This document shows positions 25,101-32,955 of a stretch of DNA of 49,670 bases, one piece after another. The DNA is from a virus, in IMG/VR virus record IMGVR_UViG_3300032294_000946, positions 1-49,670 of that record. One strand, written 5' to 3'. How positions within the stretch are numbered: position 1 is the first letter of the stretch; each line of letters begins with the position of its first letter. A program made the position numbers and the translations under genes. The notes under the pieces are model-generated. The model saw only the letters and a list, made by a program, of their open reading frames with translations, was not told the origin of the DNA and did not search any database.

Positions 25101-27954
25101 AGATTATGCCGTAAGCACTAAGGCTTCGTTCAATCGTGTTTACACTATGAGAGATATTGGTGTTCTCGATAAACGTATTGAACGTCTAGAATACTATAAC
25201 ACTTTGAATCTCTTGGAGCAAAACGCTAAAACTCTACAGATTCCTGATGCTACTACAGGTCTCAGTCGTTTCAAAAATGGATTCTTTGCTGATCCAATGA
25301 ACTCTCATGCTCTTGCTGATGTTGGTAGTATTGAATATCGTTGGTCTATTGATTCTCTTTATGGATTCGGTCGTCCACTTTATGCATCTCAAAACATTAA
25401 TATGAACTTTGAAGGCAATAAGTCAACTAATGTTGTTCAAAACGGTCGTTATGTTACTTTGCCATTCACTAGTGAACGCATTATCTATCAACCATTTGCT
25501 ACTAAAGTACGTAACAATACACAAGACGCATGGTCATGGAAAGGTTCTATGAGTCTATTCCCGCCATATGATATGAATAGAGATGAGACTCGTCTTCCTT
25601 GTATTGATAACACTATTGACCTGACACAGCCGTTTGCTGAGTTTGCCGAAGCTGTTGAAGAAGCAACAGGTGCTACAGTGTTCGGTACACGTTATGGAGA
25701 CTGGCGTACTCTTTCTTCAACTACAAATGAGTGGACAACAAGAAGAGGTAACGTAGTAACTGTAAATCGTTTTGTTACTAGCGAGCAGGATAGAACTGTA
25801 ACAAATACGTTTACTGTTCCTATTTCTAATAAGATCGATCTTGGTACCTATGTCACTGACGTTTCTGTTCAGCCATATATGAACTCAAGAACAGTGGCCT
25901 TTGTTGCTTATAATCTAAAGCCAAACACTCGTGTTTATGCATTCTTTGATGATACTCCTGTTTCTGATTCTTGTGCTCCAGCTATTTTGAACACAAGACT
26001 AGGTTCGGATCTACAATCAATATCAGAAGCAGCTGCTGCTTCAGGTAAACCAGACACTGTTTGTTACAGAAAAGGTAACTTCGGTGATCCGCTGGTAACA
26101 GATAGCACAGGTGCTCTTTATGGTATGTTCTTGATTCCGGCTGGCAAGTTCCGCACGGGCGATCGTCAGCTACAGATTATTGATCAAGATTCTCTCATAA
26201 CTGGATCCGATGCTGCGATCACACGTGCGGCAGCAACATTCAGTGCTTCGAATATTGCTGTTTCTAAGAGAACTTCAACTATTACAACAATAACTCCTTC
26301 TGTTCGTCAGAACAATTGGATTGATACTAGAACCGTAGTTGAGAATCAATCGTATTCTTACGTAGATCCTCTTGCTCAGTCTTTCAGTCTAGATTCTGCA
26401 GAACAGCAGTCTGGTGTGTTTGTTACAAAAATTGACCTGTTCTTCAAGCAGAAAGATCCTAAATTTGGATTGACTGTTGTTCTTATGGCAATGACAAACA
26501 ATTTGCCAGATTACACTAAAGTGTTGGGTAAGAGATATATTACTTCGGATATGGTAAAAATAAGTAATGATGCGTCTCTTGCTACAACTTTTGAGTTTGA
26601 ACAACCTATCTTCCTTAATTCTTTTGATAGCTATGCGTTTAGCATTGAACCAGAAGGAAACTCACCAGAATACACAATGTGGATGTCTGAGATTGGTGGT
26701 TACGATGTAACTACTGGTGCTCAGGTATATACTAATCCGTATGCCGGCGACGCTTTCCGTTCATCTAATGCTAAAACATGGACACCACTCACACGTGAGG
26801 ATATTAAGTTCAATCTGTATTGCGCTAACTTCACGGTAGGAGAAGGTGTTGCTACTTTTGAAAACGACAACGACGATTGGATTGTATACGACGATGTTAT
26901 TTCAAGAAATGCAAGTGCAAGTATTAGAGTTGGAGATCAACTATTCCTTGTAAATTCTTCAACTAATACTTCAGTAATAAGTAACACAGTAACTGGTGTT
27001 GTAGAATCTATAGACGAAAAGAACACAGTTTATAGAATTGACTCTTCAACAGGAGGATTCAATATAGGTTCGACTGTTGGTGTGTTTAGAACGCCAGAAG
27101 TTGGTAACTCGTCTATGGCTAACAGTTCTACTCTTATTTCAACCTTTACTGTTAAGGATTTCTTGAATCCTCCTATCGACGCTATTGTGCCTTCTTTTGC
27201 TAAAATGTTACCAGTAGGTTGTTCTATTGATGTATCTTTTGCAGCTGCAGCGTCAGGAACTGGTAATAAAGACGATGTTTATACTGAGATAACTTTTGAC
27301 GAAGAAAAAGAACTTCTTGATTATGAAAGAGCTGTGTTCTCTAAATCAGTAGAACAAAGTAGAGTTAGAGATAAATCTCTTACAGTGAAAACGATATTCA
27401 AGAATACTAACAAGTATCTATCTCCTGTTATTGACTTGACTAAGAAAAATGTTCTAGCTGTAGAAAATATTATTAATAATGATGCTACAAACGAACATAC
27501 AAGATACGGTTCTGCGCAAGCTAAGTATATTAGTCAGAAAATTGTTCTGGCTGATGGTCAGGATGCCGAGGACCTAAGAGTTTATATATCTGCTTATCGT
27601 CCATTCAACACTGATATTCTGATATATGCTAAGTTCTTAGCTAATGAAGATTCGGATTTGTTTGACGATAAGGTATGGACAAAACTCGATAATAACAATG
27701 TTCAGGTGTTCTGTGATCCTCTGAATACAACGGACTTCAGAGAATATATGTTTAGTGTGCCTAACACTCCTTCACCAATACAAGGTTCTGCTTATTTGAA
27801 CCAGAATAATAAGAATATTATTCAGTATATTGATGAGGGTGGAGCAGTTTACACTACATATAAAACTTTTGCTTTAAAAATAGTTCTTATCAGTCAGGAT
27901 CGTATCTACGTTCCTAAGATTGATGACGTAAGAGCTATAGCTTTACAGGTGTAA
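22177..27954 (+). CDS. Giant DUF4815-like baseplate/tail structural protein
   Basis: At 1925 aa this is the largest gene in the window. The N-terminus (TNFNVSPFFDDYDPNKKYYR, AVQARELTQTQTIIQNQI, HIFLDGSRVDG) is the recognisable DUF4815-type head found in marine T4-like phages. Residues ~1000-1050 have a coiled-coil-like segment (IGVLDKRIERLEYYNTLNLL) and 1350-1950 are long beta-rich domains. Its place after gp8 is where T4 has the wedge and fibre proteins gp9 and gp10, and it may replace several of them as a peripheral baseplate arm and fibre socket. No enzymatic motif was seen. The start ATG follows AAGGATATGAA. Confidence 0.75.
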   Translation: MPLETNFNVSPFFDDYDPNKKYYRILYRPSVAVQARELTQTQTIIQNQIEKFASHIFLDGSRVDGCNPTIIPNLDFVRVQDKFIGNNELFIEDIPTNCLLVGNTSGVRATIEVAKEGLVINYPNTNRFYVKYISTGSQVGNVYYTTFANGEEIDIYNDFQDKFAELDPDNIVYKTKVISTNSTILAVGKGYGFKIEDGVIYQKGYFQLIDSQKIVIRDYDQNTFNTVVGFETEEEIVTENQDPSLTDNALGYPNENAPGAYRLKLNPIIVARDKDKISNNDPFFALFEFSNITGELLINRSDDPYNRFGEFVAARTYDESGDYVTRPFLVEATDSDNASKFAYRVSAGKGYVHGKSVEYIASRAIEADKSISTNFAKNQNITANYGNFIRVKQFAGIAPLSNLQQINIYNAPQEAITRGYPSAPSGTLVGTAKIKSVIYDGGVAGTPECTFRLYLTDIQMNPGYSFAGSAKSFALDNGPFGDFYCDTVIDPFSKSVLDQTGKLSLVLPFGKKAVKSLMVNGDYDTNFYFRTSVATQVSTNGFIAVTTSSSHPGGVDAIGYSAGPLGDALEKQLIVTLKTSVVTSNFSGVTANVFQFPANSGIYYANISSGQIASYFYPGEHMYLSGQKYRVVNVTNNSTVQLAGTPPAGPGQAFAKFWPAGYVVPLDNNISGGRREAVVTSPTAMAITSGVGNTSAPLTSAGDVTVQLRMSRSSAQAAKKDVLKNILVKLNLSNNAGGVSGPWRLGLPDAYSINGVWASSSGYTTDTSADVTNMFSLNSGQKDEIYDHAQLFIKPQFARALQSKPFVVVSLNVFRANTSTGIGFFSVDSYPTSNVVPIPENNISWAEIPIYRSGSSVYDLRDCIDIRAVKSNTAVYTSDLASATVNPPVTQTFIPGASSYLVEPDTNITSDIEYYLGRIDLVTIGASGSLGVVQGVPSENPRVPIVDVDAMTICTAYVPPFPTLSAAAGAQFKRTDYAVSTKASFNRVYTMRDIGVLDKRIERLEYYNTLNLLEQNAKTLQIPDATTGLSRFKNGFFADPMNSHALADVGSIEYRWSIDSLYGFGRPLYASQNINMNFEGNKSTNVVQNGRYVTLPFTSERIIYQPFATKVRNNTQDAWSWKGSMSLFPPYDMNRDETRLPCIDNTIDLTQPFAEFAEAVEEATGATVFGTRYGDWRTLSSTTNEWTTRRGNVVTVNRFVTSEQDRTVTNTFTVPISNKIDLGTYVTDVSVQPYMNSRTVAFVAYNLKPNTRVYAFFDDTPVSDSCAPAILNTRLGSDLQSISEAAAASGKPDTVCYRKGNFGDPLVTDSTGALYGMFLIPAGKFRTGDRQLQIIDQDSLITGSDAAITRAAATFSASNIAVSKRTSTITTITPSVRQNNWIDTRTVVENQSYSYVDPLAQSFSLDSAEQQSGVFVTKIDLFFKQKDPKFGLTVVLMAMTNNLPDYTKVLGKRYITSDMVKISNDASLATTFEFEQPIFLNSFDSYAFSIEPEGNSPEYTMWMSEIGGYDVTTGAQVYTNPYAGDAFRSSNAKTWTPLTREDIKFNLYCANFTVGEGVATFENDNDDWIVYDDVISRNASASIRVGDQLFLVNSSTNTSVISNTVTGVVESIDEKNTVYRIDSSTGGFNIGSTVGVFRTPEVGNSSMANSSTLISTFTVKDFLNPPIDAIVPSFAKMLPVGCSIDVSFAAAASGTGNKDDVYTEITFDEEKELLDYERAVFSKSVEQSRVRDKSLTVKTIFKNTNKYLSPVIDLTKKNVLAVENIINNDATNEHTRYGSAQAKYISQKIVLADGQDAEDLRVYISAYRPFNTDILIYAKFLANEDSDLFDDKVWTKLDNNNVQVFCDPLNTTDFREYMFSVPNTPSPIQGSAYLNQNNKNIIQYIDEGGAVYTTYKTFALKIVLISQDRIYVPKIDDVRAIALQV

Positions 27955-27959
27955 TAAAT

Positions 27960-28166
27960 ATGTTAAACGATGGATTTGTAAGATCTAATAATAATCCTGG
28001 AGCTATTCTTAACACAGATAATTCGGGATTAGAGGCTTATAAAAGACAAAGACACTTGATGCACAATTTATCTACTCATGAAGATAGATTGAAAAAAGTC
28101 GAAGAGTCTATGGATGACATTAAGAATCTGTTAAAAATTCTTGTAGAAAAGCAGGATAATAAATGA
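27960..28166 (+). CDS. Small coiled-coil protein
   Basis: The 68-aa protein, unrecognised, has residues 34-66 as an amphipathic helix with heptads (LSTHEDRLKKVEESMDDIKN). The first half (NNNPGAILNTDNSGLEAYKRQ) is polar. It begins six bases after the giant gene and its stop overlaps the next start (ATGA). Small coiled-coil proteins next to fibre genes may act as oligomerising connectors, but that is inference. Confidence 0.6.
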   Translation: MLNDGFVRSNNNPGAILNTDNSGLEAYKRQRHLMHNLSTHEDRLKKVEESMDDIKNLLKILVEKQDNK

Positions 28167-28741
28167 CCGCATATGTTGCTAATACCAATTTGACTAATAC
28201 GTTCGACTATTGGAGAAATAGAACGAACGAGCTTTCTTACGCTATGACTAACTTGGTTGTGACTTGCGAGTCGAATACGACTGTAGGTAACTGTCAAATT
28301 ACTGGTAACTTTTGGGCTAATAGTATTATGATCGGTAACAATACCGCTAATACTATTATTTACGCTCCAACTCCAGCTCAAAAGCGTTCTGGCGATTATT
28401 TTCTGAACGCCGATGGCACATGGGTTCTATCACCAACACAGACATCCAATGGTGTTATCATAGGCGGCGGTAATACAATTATTGATACTTTTCCAGCTAA
28501 CACATACAATGCTGTAGAATATTATATTGCTGTTAAAGATACAGCAACATCTCGCTATCAATCGACTAAAATAATGTTATTACATGATGACAATAAAGTT
28601 GTTACTACTGAATACGGTACTATTTTCACAGCCAGTCAATTTGCCACTTTTGACGTTTCATTAGATGCTGGAAACATTAAACTTATATTAAATACTACTG
28701 CTCCTAGCTATGAGTTTAAGATAGCAAGGAGCGCTTTGTAA
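28163..28741 (+). CDS. Tail fibre-associated structural protein
   Basis: The 192-aa protein has an N-terminal helix (NTFDYWRNRTNELSYAMTNL) that resembles a fibre attachment segment, and a link PTPAQKRSGDYFLNADGTWV of the same type as the collar motifs in neighbouring fibres. Its C-terminal beta domain contains VEYYIAVKDTATSRYQSTKI and LHDDNKVVTTEYGTIFTA. Such C-terminal domains are frequent in marine T4-type structural proteins. No catalytic motif is visible. It overlaps the genes on both sides, indicating translational coupling in the fibre cluster. Confidence 0.6.
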   Translation: MTAYVANTNLTNTFDYWRNRTNELSYAMTNLVVTCESNTTVGNCQITGNFWANSIMIGNNTANTIIYAPTPAQKRSGDYFLNADGTWVLSPTQTSNGVIIGGGNTIIDTFPANTYNAVEYYIAVKDTATSRYQSTKIMLLHDDNKVVTTEYGTIFTASQFATFDVSLDAGNIKLILNTTAPSYEFKIARSAL

Positions 28742-29082
28742 TGGCCACAAAAGCTAATCTGGTTATTGATCAAGGGACTACATATTCTGTTACTATAAAC
28801 TTGACAGATGAAAATGGTGATCCTTTGAAGTTAGATGGTTTCAGAGCAAGTTCTCAGCTACGTAAATGGTATACTTCAACTAACGCTGTGAACTTTGATT
28901 GTTCTGTAAACACTTCTGATGGTTCAGTATCATTAGCTTTAGACGCCTATCAAACTAGTATATTGACAGCACAGCGTTATGTTTACGATGTTCAGTTATA
29001 CGATCCAAACGCTAACACTATTTCGCGAGTATTAGAGGGTATCGTAACTGTAACTCCACAGTCCACTAAGCAGGTTCTATAA
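28741..29082 (+). CDS. Small beta-sandwich structural protein
   Basis: The 113-aa protein (ANLVIDQGTTYSVTINLTDE, DPLKLDGFRASSQLRKWYTS, YVYDVQLYDPNANTISRVLEG) reads as an Ig-like or baseplate-upper-protein type beta sandwich. The family is common in marine phages under 'structural protein'. It overlaps neighbours at both ends (TAATG). A role as a connector or decoration on the fibre network is inferred. Confidence 0.6.
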   Translation: MATKANLVIDQGTTYSVTINLTDENGDPLKLDGFRASSQLRKWYTSTNAVNFDCSVNTSDGSVSLALDAYQTSILTAQRYVYDVQLYDPNANTISRVLEGIVTVTPQSTKQVL

Positions 29083-29429
29083 TGTTCAAGAAAGAACTTT
29101 TCAGCCGAATCGTAGAGCCAAAATCTCAGAAGATTAACGTAGGTATTGATCCTGCGAAAAAAGTATTCAACCGTACGGTTTACGAGGTTGGTTCTCATCG
29201 TAAAAACTCAGTTATCACAACTGATAATACGATTACGATTAAGAATCTTCCATTCGTCCCACAAGGAGGTGGAGGTGGTGGAGGTTCTATTGATTCTCTC
29301 AAGGATGTTGTTATCGGATCAAAGGTCCAAGGGGCTACTCTCTGTTACGATGTAGCAACCGATGATTATGTCGTCAAACCTTTGGATTTAGCCTATACTA
29401 CAGGCATTCTGGATGGTGGCGAGTTCTAA
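29082..29429 (+). CDS. Small fibre protein with poly-Gly hinge and DGGxF tail
   Basis: The 115-aa protein has an N-terminal ~55-residue domain (KINVGIDPAKKVFNRTVYEV), an eight-glycine hinge, then a short segment (IDSLKDVVIGSKVQGATLCY) ending in LDGGEF. The C-terminal motif closely matches LDGGLF at the end of the next protein, hinting at a shared docking or trimer-end signal. It is the last gene before the late promoter at 29432. Confidence 0.6.
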   Translation: MFKKELFSRIVEPKSQKINVGIDPAKKVFNRTVYEVGSHRKNSVITTDNTITIKNLPFVPQGGGGGGGSIDSLKDVVIGSKVQGATLCYDVATDDYVVKPLDLAYTTGILDGGEF

Positions 29430-29431
29430 TA

Positions 29432-29439
29432 TATAAATA
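29432..29439 (+). promoter_or_regulatory. T4-type late promoter (TATAAATA)
   Basis: An exact TATAAATA box sits 34 bp before the ATG at 29473. No -35 hexamer is apparent, as expected for gp55/gp33-dependent late promoters. It sits in the only sizeable gap in this part of the fibre cluster. Confidence 0.75.
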
Positions 29440-29472
29440 AGGTCAAAAGCCCAATAATAAGAAGGACCGAAC

Positions 29473-30786
29473 ATGGCTAATAACAAGATTCAGATTAAGC
29501 GTTCTACATCGAACGCCACAGTTGTAAACCTTGCTCCAGGCGAACTGGCGTTTACGCAAGCAGGTAATACGCTTCACATCGGTCTTCCAGACGGTTCTGG
29601 TACTATCCGTATCGGTGGCCGTCAGGTTCCTGGTGTTCTTACAAATAATCAGGCTCTTGTTGCAAACTCGATCGGCGAGATCGATCGTATCGTAGTTGCA
29701 AATCTTGCACCGGATAAAGTTTGGGCTAATGGTTCTTTTGGTACCCCAGGCGAAGTTCTTGCTGTTGGTGAAAAGGGAGAAGTATACTGGGTAGATCCAG
29801 GTACTATTACTGCTCAGCCAGCAGGTCAAAATACATGGGTACAGTATAATAGTTCTAATGTTCTCGCCGCTTCTGCTGGATTTGCATTTGACGACGACGC
29901 TAATAACCTTTTCGTTGCTAATAGCCTTATCCTTGGTGGCGTAACTCCTCTTGTTATCAACTCTTCTACTTCATGGGAGAATGCTAACAACGCTCAGTAT
30001 CTGGGTGGTTTTGCTGCTAATAACTATCTGAAGCTGCAGGATTCTGCAACTCTAACAGGTAATCTAACATTTACCGCTCGTGAAATGAATATCGACGTTA
30101 GCGAACTTGAAATCGGCGCTAACGTAACTGTAACTGGTCCTCGTCTTATTAATGCCGTTTCTTCTGATCTTAAGATTAACGATGTTGATATTTCTGGTAA
30201 TCTGGTTGTTTCTGGATCAGTTGTAACTATCAACACCGTATCTCTTACAGTTCGCGATAACATTGTAGAGTTTGCTTCAAATAACGAAACGACTGATATC
30301 GTTGACTCTGGATGGTTCTCACCAGCTGGTGGCGGTGGTAATATTTGGTATTCGGGTGTTGCTCGTATCGCTGGTAAATCTACACCAGACAACCCACACT
30401 TCAAGCTGTTCGGTACAGCTGTAAATCCTAACACTAATCCTACTATTGACCCAGCTGCTCGTACTGGTACTCTTGAAGCATATCTTGCTCCTTATGGCGC
30501 TGGTGGTGCATTCTTTGTTGATAGAGATAGCATTGAGATAAGAGCTAATACTTCTGTCAAGGTAGAGATTACAGCTAATACTATTACTGCTGAATCTATT
30601 ATTATGTCTAAGCCTCTACCTGTAGTATCAGGTGGTACTGGACGTAACTCTATTGCTCCGGATGCAATCCTTGTTGGTAACTCTGTTGGTGGATTCGATG
30701 AGTTACTTCTTGGAGCTACTGGTACTGTTCTTCAGTCCAATGGAACAGCATTAGTGTATGATACATTGGATGGTGGATTGTTCTAA
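29473..30786 (+). CDS. Tail fibre protein
   Basis: The 437-aa protein has the N-terminal fibre module KIQIKRSTSNATVVNLAPGE, LAFTQAGNTLHIGLPDGSG, followed by the collar ANGSFGTPGEVL (residues 85-96) and VYWVDPG. The shaft (VTVTGPRLINAVSSDLKIND) is beta-rich. The C-terminus has an SGGTGRNSIAPDAILVGN phage-fibre repeat and ends LDGGLF. Several CGT/ATC codons and its own late promoter suggest strong expression. It probably forms a trimeric fibre, with unknown receptor. Confidence 0.75.
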   Translation: MANNKIQIKRSTSNATVVNLAPGELAFTQAGNTLHIGLPDGSGTIRIGGRQVPGVLTNNQALVANSIGEIDRIVVANLAPDKVWANGSFGTPGEVLAVGEKGEVYWVDPGTITAQPAGQNTWVQYNSSNVLAASAGFAFDDDANNLFVANSLILGGVTPLVINSSTSWENANNAQYLGGFAANNYLKLQDSATLTGNLTFTAREMNIDVSELEIGANVTVTGPRLINAVSSDLKINDVDISGNLVVSGSVVTINTVSLTVRDNIVEFASNNETTDIVDSGWFSPAGGGGNIWYSGVARIAGKSTPDNPHFKLFGTAVNPNTNPTIDPAARTGTLEAYLAPYGAGGAFFVDRDSIEIRANTSVKVEITANTITAESIIMSKPLPVVSGGTGRNSIAPDAILVGNSVGGFDELLLGATGTVLQSNGTALVYDTLDGGLF

Positions 30787-30796
30787 TCTAATATTT

Positions 30797-30829
30797 CATG
30801 GGGACAGTAATGATTATACTGCTCCCGTG
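30797..30829 (+). other. Hairpin without U tract between fibre genes
   Basis: CATGGGGACAGTA (30797-30809) and TACTGCTCCCGTG (30817-30829) form a 13-bp stem with two G-U pairs and one A-C mismatch, with a 7-nt loop. No run of T follows, so it is not a standard terminator. It lies in the 84-bp gap before the 70-aa gene. It could protect or process mRNA, or attenuate. Confidence 0.45.
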
Positions 30830-30870
30830 GAACTTCGTCAAGCAAAAAATTGATAGAAAAGAGGTATATT

Positions 30871-31083
30871 ATGGAAATGCATCCTGATTTTGCTAACTTT
30901 TATATTTTGAAATTATTAAAAGAAATAGAGGAGTCTACGAAAGCACGACTCCTCCTTTCTGCCCAGGTAGAATATTCTGAAAAGATTATTATTGATCTTA
31001 GCGAAAGATTGAAAAAAGCAGATTCTGTTGCAGCGAAAAAGGTTTCAAAAAAAGAAGTAGATACTTCTGAAAATACTTTCTAA
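30871..31083 (+). CDS. Small helical protein of unknown function
   Basis: The 70-aa protein (MEMHPDFANFYILKLLKEIE) is almost entirely helical, with an amphipathic segment AQVEYSEKIIIDLSERLKKA and a basic then polar C-terminus. The start is taken at ATG 30871 because GAGG lies seven bases upstream; the upstream TTG at 30850 would include the ribosome site. Unrecognised. The gene is isolated by gaps on both sides within the fibre cluster. Confidence 0.6.
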   Translation: MEMHPDFANFYILKLLKEIEESTKARLLLSAQVEYSEKIIIDLSERLKKADSVAAKKVSKKEVDTSENTF

Positions 31084-31114
31084 CTCGTGGTATATATCAC
31101 AATGAGGTTGCCAT

Positions 31115-31708
31115 ATGGCTAATAGTTTTCAACTAAAACGCACGTCTGTTCCTGGGCGTGTACCTGATATTACAAATCTAAAGACGGGCGAGTTAGCCCT
31201 AAACATGGCCGATAGAATAATGTACTCCAATGACGGAGACGAGATCTATGAGATCGGCAGCAAAATCACCAACATTGATGTAGCAAATAATGCAACGCTA
31301 AATGTTATCGTTGCAAACGGATCTGTGGGCGCTGCTGGACAGGTTCTCGTATCTGACGGTCAAAAGGTCTATTGGGGAGATGTGACTCCTCAGTTTAAAT
31401 TTATCAACACATTAATCATCGCAGATGGCAAGACAGCACGATATACTATTCCTGGTGGTTATACTCCAGGATCTATGAATGTATACGAAGACGGCATTAA
31501 AGTTTCTATTGATGAACTTGATGATTCGGATGGTTCAACTATATTTTTCAAAACTATTCCCAGAGCTGGCGTAGAGATTGAATATTGTGGTATGAAGATC
31601 GGCATCGCTGTTACTCTTGACAGACCTGCTGAACCTATCAAGAAAAAAAGAACAACTACTAAACCAAAAACGCTAAATAATAAAAATAAGAACCATAGGG
31701 GAAAGTGA
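31115..31708 (+). CDS. Short tail fibre protein with basic tail
   Basis: The 197-aa protein has the same N-terminal module as the gene at 29473 (FQLKRTSVPGRVPDITNLKT, GELALNMADRIMYSNDGDEI) and the collar ANGSVGAAGQVLVSDG (residues 68-83), VYWGDVTP. A small beta domain follows (GKTARYTIPGGYTPGSMNVY) and the C-terminus is strongly basic (residues ~174-197, KKKRTTTKPKT...). The basic tail is odd for a fibre. It may bind nucleic acid, or an acidic surface. Confidence 0.65.
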   Translation: MANSFQLKRTSVPGRVPDITNLKTGELALNMADRIMYSNDGDEIYEIGSKITNIDVANNATLNVIVANGSVGAAGQVLVSDGQKVYWGDVTPQFKFINTLIIADGKTARYTIPGGYTPGSMNVYEDGIKVSIDELDDSDGSTIFFKTIPRAGVEIEYCGMKIGIAVTLDRPAEPIKKKRTTTKPKTLNNKNKNHRGK

Positions 31709-31711
31709 ACC

Positions 31712-32299
31712 ATGGCCATAGATGAAGATAAAGATTTCGTAGTAAAAAACGGTTTAGTTGTAAACAATAACCTTCTTATTGCTGCTAATAGTAAAGTTTC
31801 TATCGGCGGTCCTCCTGTTGATGGTAACATTATCACAGTCAGAGGAAATAGCGTAACATTCGGAGATATTAATACTTCTGGAGATTTCAGAGGAGATAGC
31901 GAGCTTTATCTCGGCGGCCAAATGGTCGCCAATAGTTCTGGCGCTAATAATGCATATCTTCTTAGAGGCAGAATTGAGCCTCAGTTCAATGTTAATAATT
32001 CTATCTATCTCGGCGGTAAACTTGAAGGACAGCTGAACACAAATAATGCAACATATGTTTATGGCAAAACCGAGCAACAATTAAATGTGAATAATGCTAA
32101 TTTTGTTTATGGCAAATCAGAAGGGCAACTGAACGCTGGTTTCGTAAATGGTTTTCAAGCAGGACAGGCTCCTGGTAGACTTATTCCATCAGATGGTAAT
32201 ACAAAAGTTCCCGCATGGGCAGACAAGTATATTATATCAACTGGCGACCCAGATCCAAATCAGGGTGCTGAAAACTGGCTCTGGCTGAAGATCGTATAA
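31712..32299 (+). CDS. Tail fibre protein with 16-residue repeats
   Basis: The 195-aa protein starts DKDFVVKNGLVVNNNLLIA, a beta-helix-like fibre start. Residues 76-139 comprise four tandem 16-residue units with the pattern N-x-N-N-A-x-x-V-Y-G-K-x-E-x-Q-L, then NAGFVNGFQAGQAPGRL and an IPSDGNTKVPAWADKY end. Each repeat likely forms one strand-turn-strand step of a trimeric shaft. The glycine-rich adhesin gene follows two bases later, so this is probably its stalk. Confidence 0.7.
   Translation: MAIDEDKDFVVKNGLVVNNNLLIAANSKVSIGGPPVDGNIITVRGNSVTFGDINTSGDFRGDSELYLGGQMVANSSGANNAYLLRGRIEPQFNVNNSIYLGGKLEGQLNTNNATYVYGKTEQQLNVNNANFVYGKSEGQLNAGFVNGFQAGQAPGRLIPSDGNTKVPAWADKYIISTGDPDPNQGAENWLWLKIV
31937..32128 (+). 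repeat. Four 48-bp in-frame repeats
   Basis: Four successive 48-bp units encode the 16-residue fibre repeats. The last three are most alike in protein (LNTNNATYVYGKTEQQ, LNVNNANFVYGKSEGQ) but have diverged in DNA, so the array is not recent. Unit gain or loss could change stalk length. Confidence 0.7.
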
Positions 32300-32300
32300 T

Positions 32301-32954
32301 ATGCCTATTTTTGTTAGATATAATGGAGTATGGCGCAAGTGCTACTACTATGTGAAAACTGGTGGTCAATGGCGCGAGTTTAGAAGATCATGGGTTAAGT
32401 TCAATGGTCAATGGAGATTGATCAGAGAACCTTCAAGACCAGGATCTGCTGCTTTTACAGTCCCAGGAACATACTCTTGTTATATTCCAGAATGGGATAA
32501 TTTCACAGCAGACGTTCGTGCTGGCGGAGGCGGCGGAGGCGGTGGTTCGACAGCTTATATCGCTTGGTATGGTGGGACTGGTGGAGGTACAGGAGGAGCT
32601 TCTGTATTCTATGCGCCAGCTAACGTAAGAGCAGACGGCGGTGGCGGTGGAACTCCAGAACCAGGAGCAAGAGCTGGAACACCAGGATCTGGCGCTGGTG
32701 GTGATGTTTATCCTGGAGGTGGAGGCGGTGGTGGTTACGGAGGTGCTGGTAACGGTTGCGGACCATCTGGACCAGGTGGCGGCGGAGGAAGAGTCATAAG
32801 AACGTGGTATAACAGTGATCCAAGCGGACCTGTTGACGATGCCTACACTACTGTTGTTGTCGGTGGTGGTGGCGCTGGTGGCCCAAATTCTCCTCAAGGC
32901 GGTACTCCTGGAGGTCCAGGAGGTTCTGGCGCAGTATATTTGAACTGGACATAA
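32301..32954 (+). CDS. Glycine-rich tail fibre tip adhesin, copy 2
   Basis: The 217-aa protein opens with three WR/W-containing repeats (YNGVWRKCYYYVKTGGQWRE, VKFNGQWRLIREP), then a Gly-rich domain (~75-217) with GGGGGGGGSTAYIAWYGG, GGGGGTPEPG and GGGGGGGYGGAG tracts, ending GSGAVYLNWT. The closing strand mirrors YVYISW in copy 1 at 19137, but the N-terminal mounts differ, so each is fitted to its own stalk. Probably a receptor-binding tip of polyglycine-sandwich type. It has few cysteines compared with copy 1. The partner gene follows one base later. Confidence 0.7.
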   Translation: MPIFVRYNGVWRKCYYYVKTGGQWREFRRSWVKFNGQWRLIREPSRPGSAAFTVPGTYSCYIPEWDNFTADVRAGGGGGGGGSTAYIAWYGGTGGGTGGASVFYAPANVRADGGGGGTPEPGARAGTPGSGAGGDVYPGGGGGGGYGGAGNGCGPSGPGGGGGRVIRTWYNSDPSGPVDDAYTTVVVGGGGAGGPNSPQGGTPGGPGGSGAVYLNWT

Positions 32955-32955
32955 T

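Noticed and set aside
27953-27960. AATAAATA as a late promoter at the end of the 1925-aa gene
   Set aside because: It overlaps tandem stop codons and the next ATG directly, leaving no leader. Chance match in TAATAAATATG.
29270-29290. Poly-Gly coding tract as a microsatellite or slippage hot spot
   Set aside because: Mixed GGA/GGT codons and short length; similar hinges occur in several fibre genes, so a protein-level linker explains it.
30024-30434. 136-codon minus-strand ORF inside the 437-aa fibre gene
   Set aside because: Antisense shadow of a well-supported gene with no start signal or recognisable domain.
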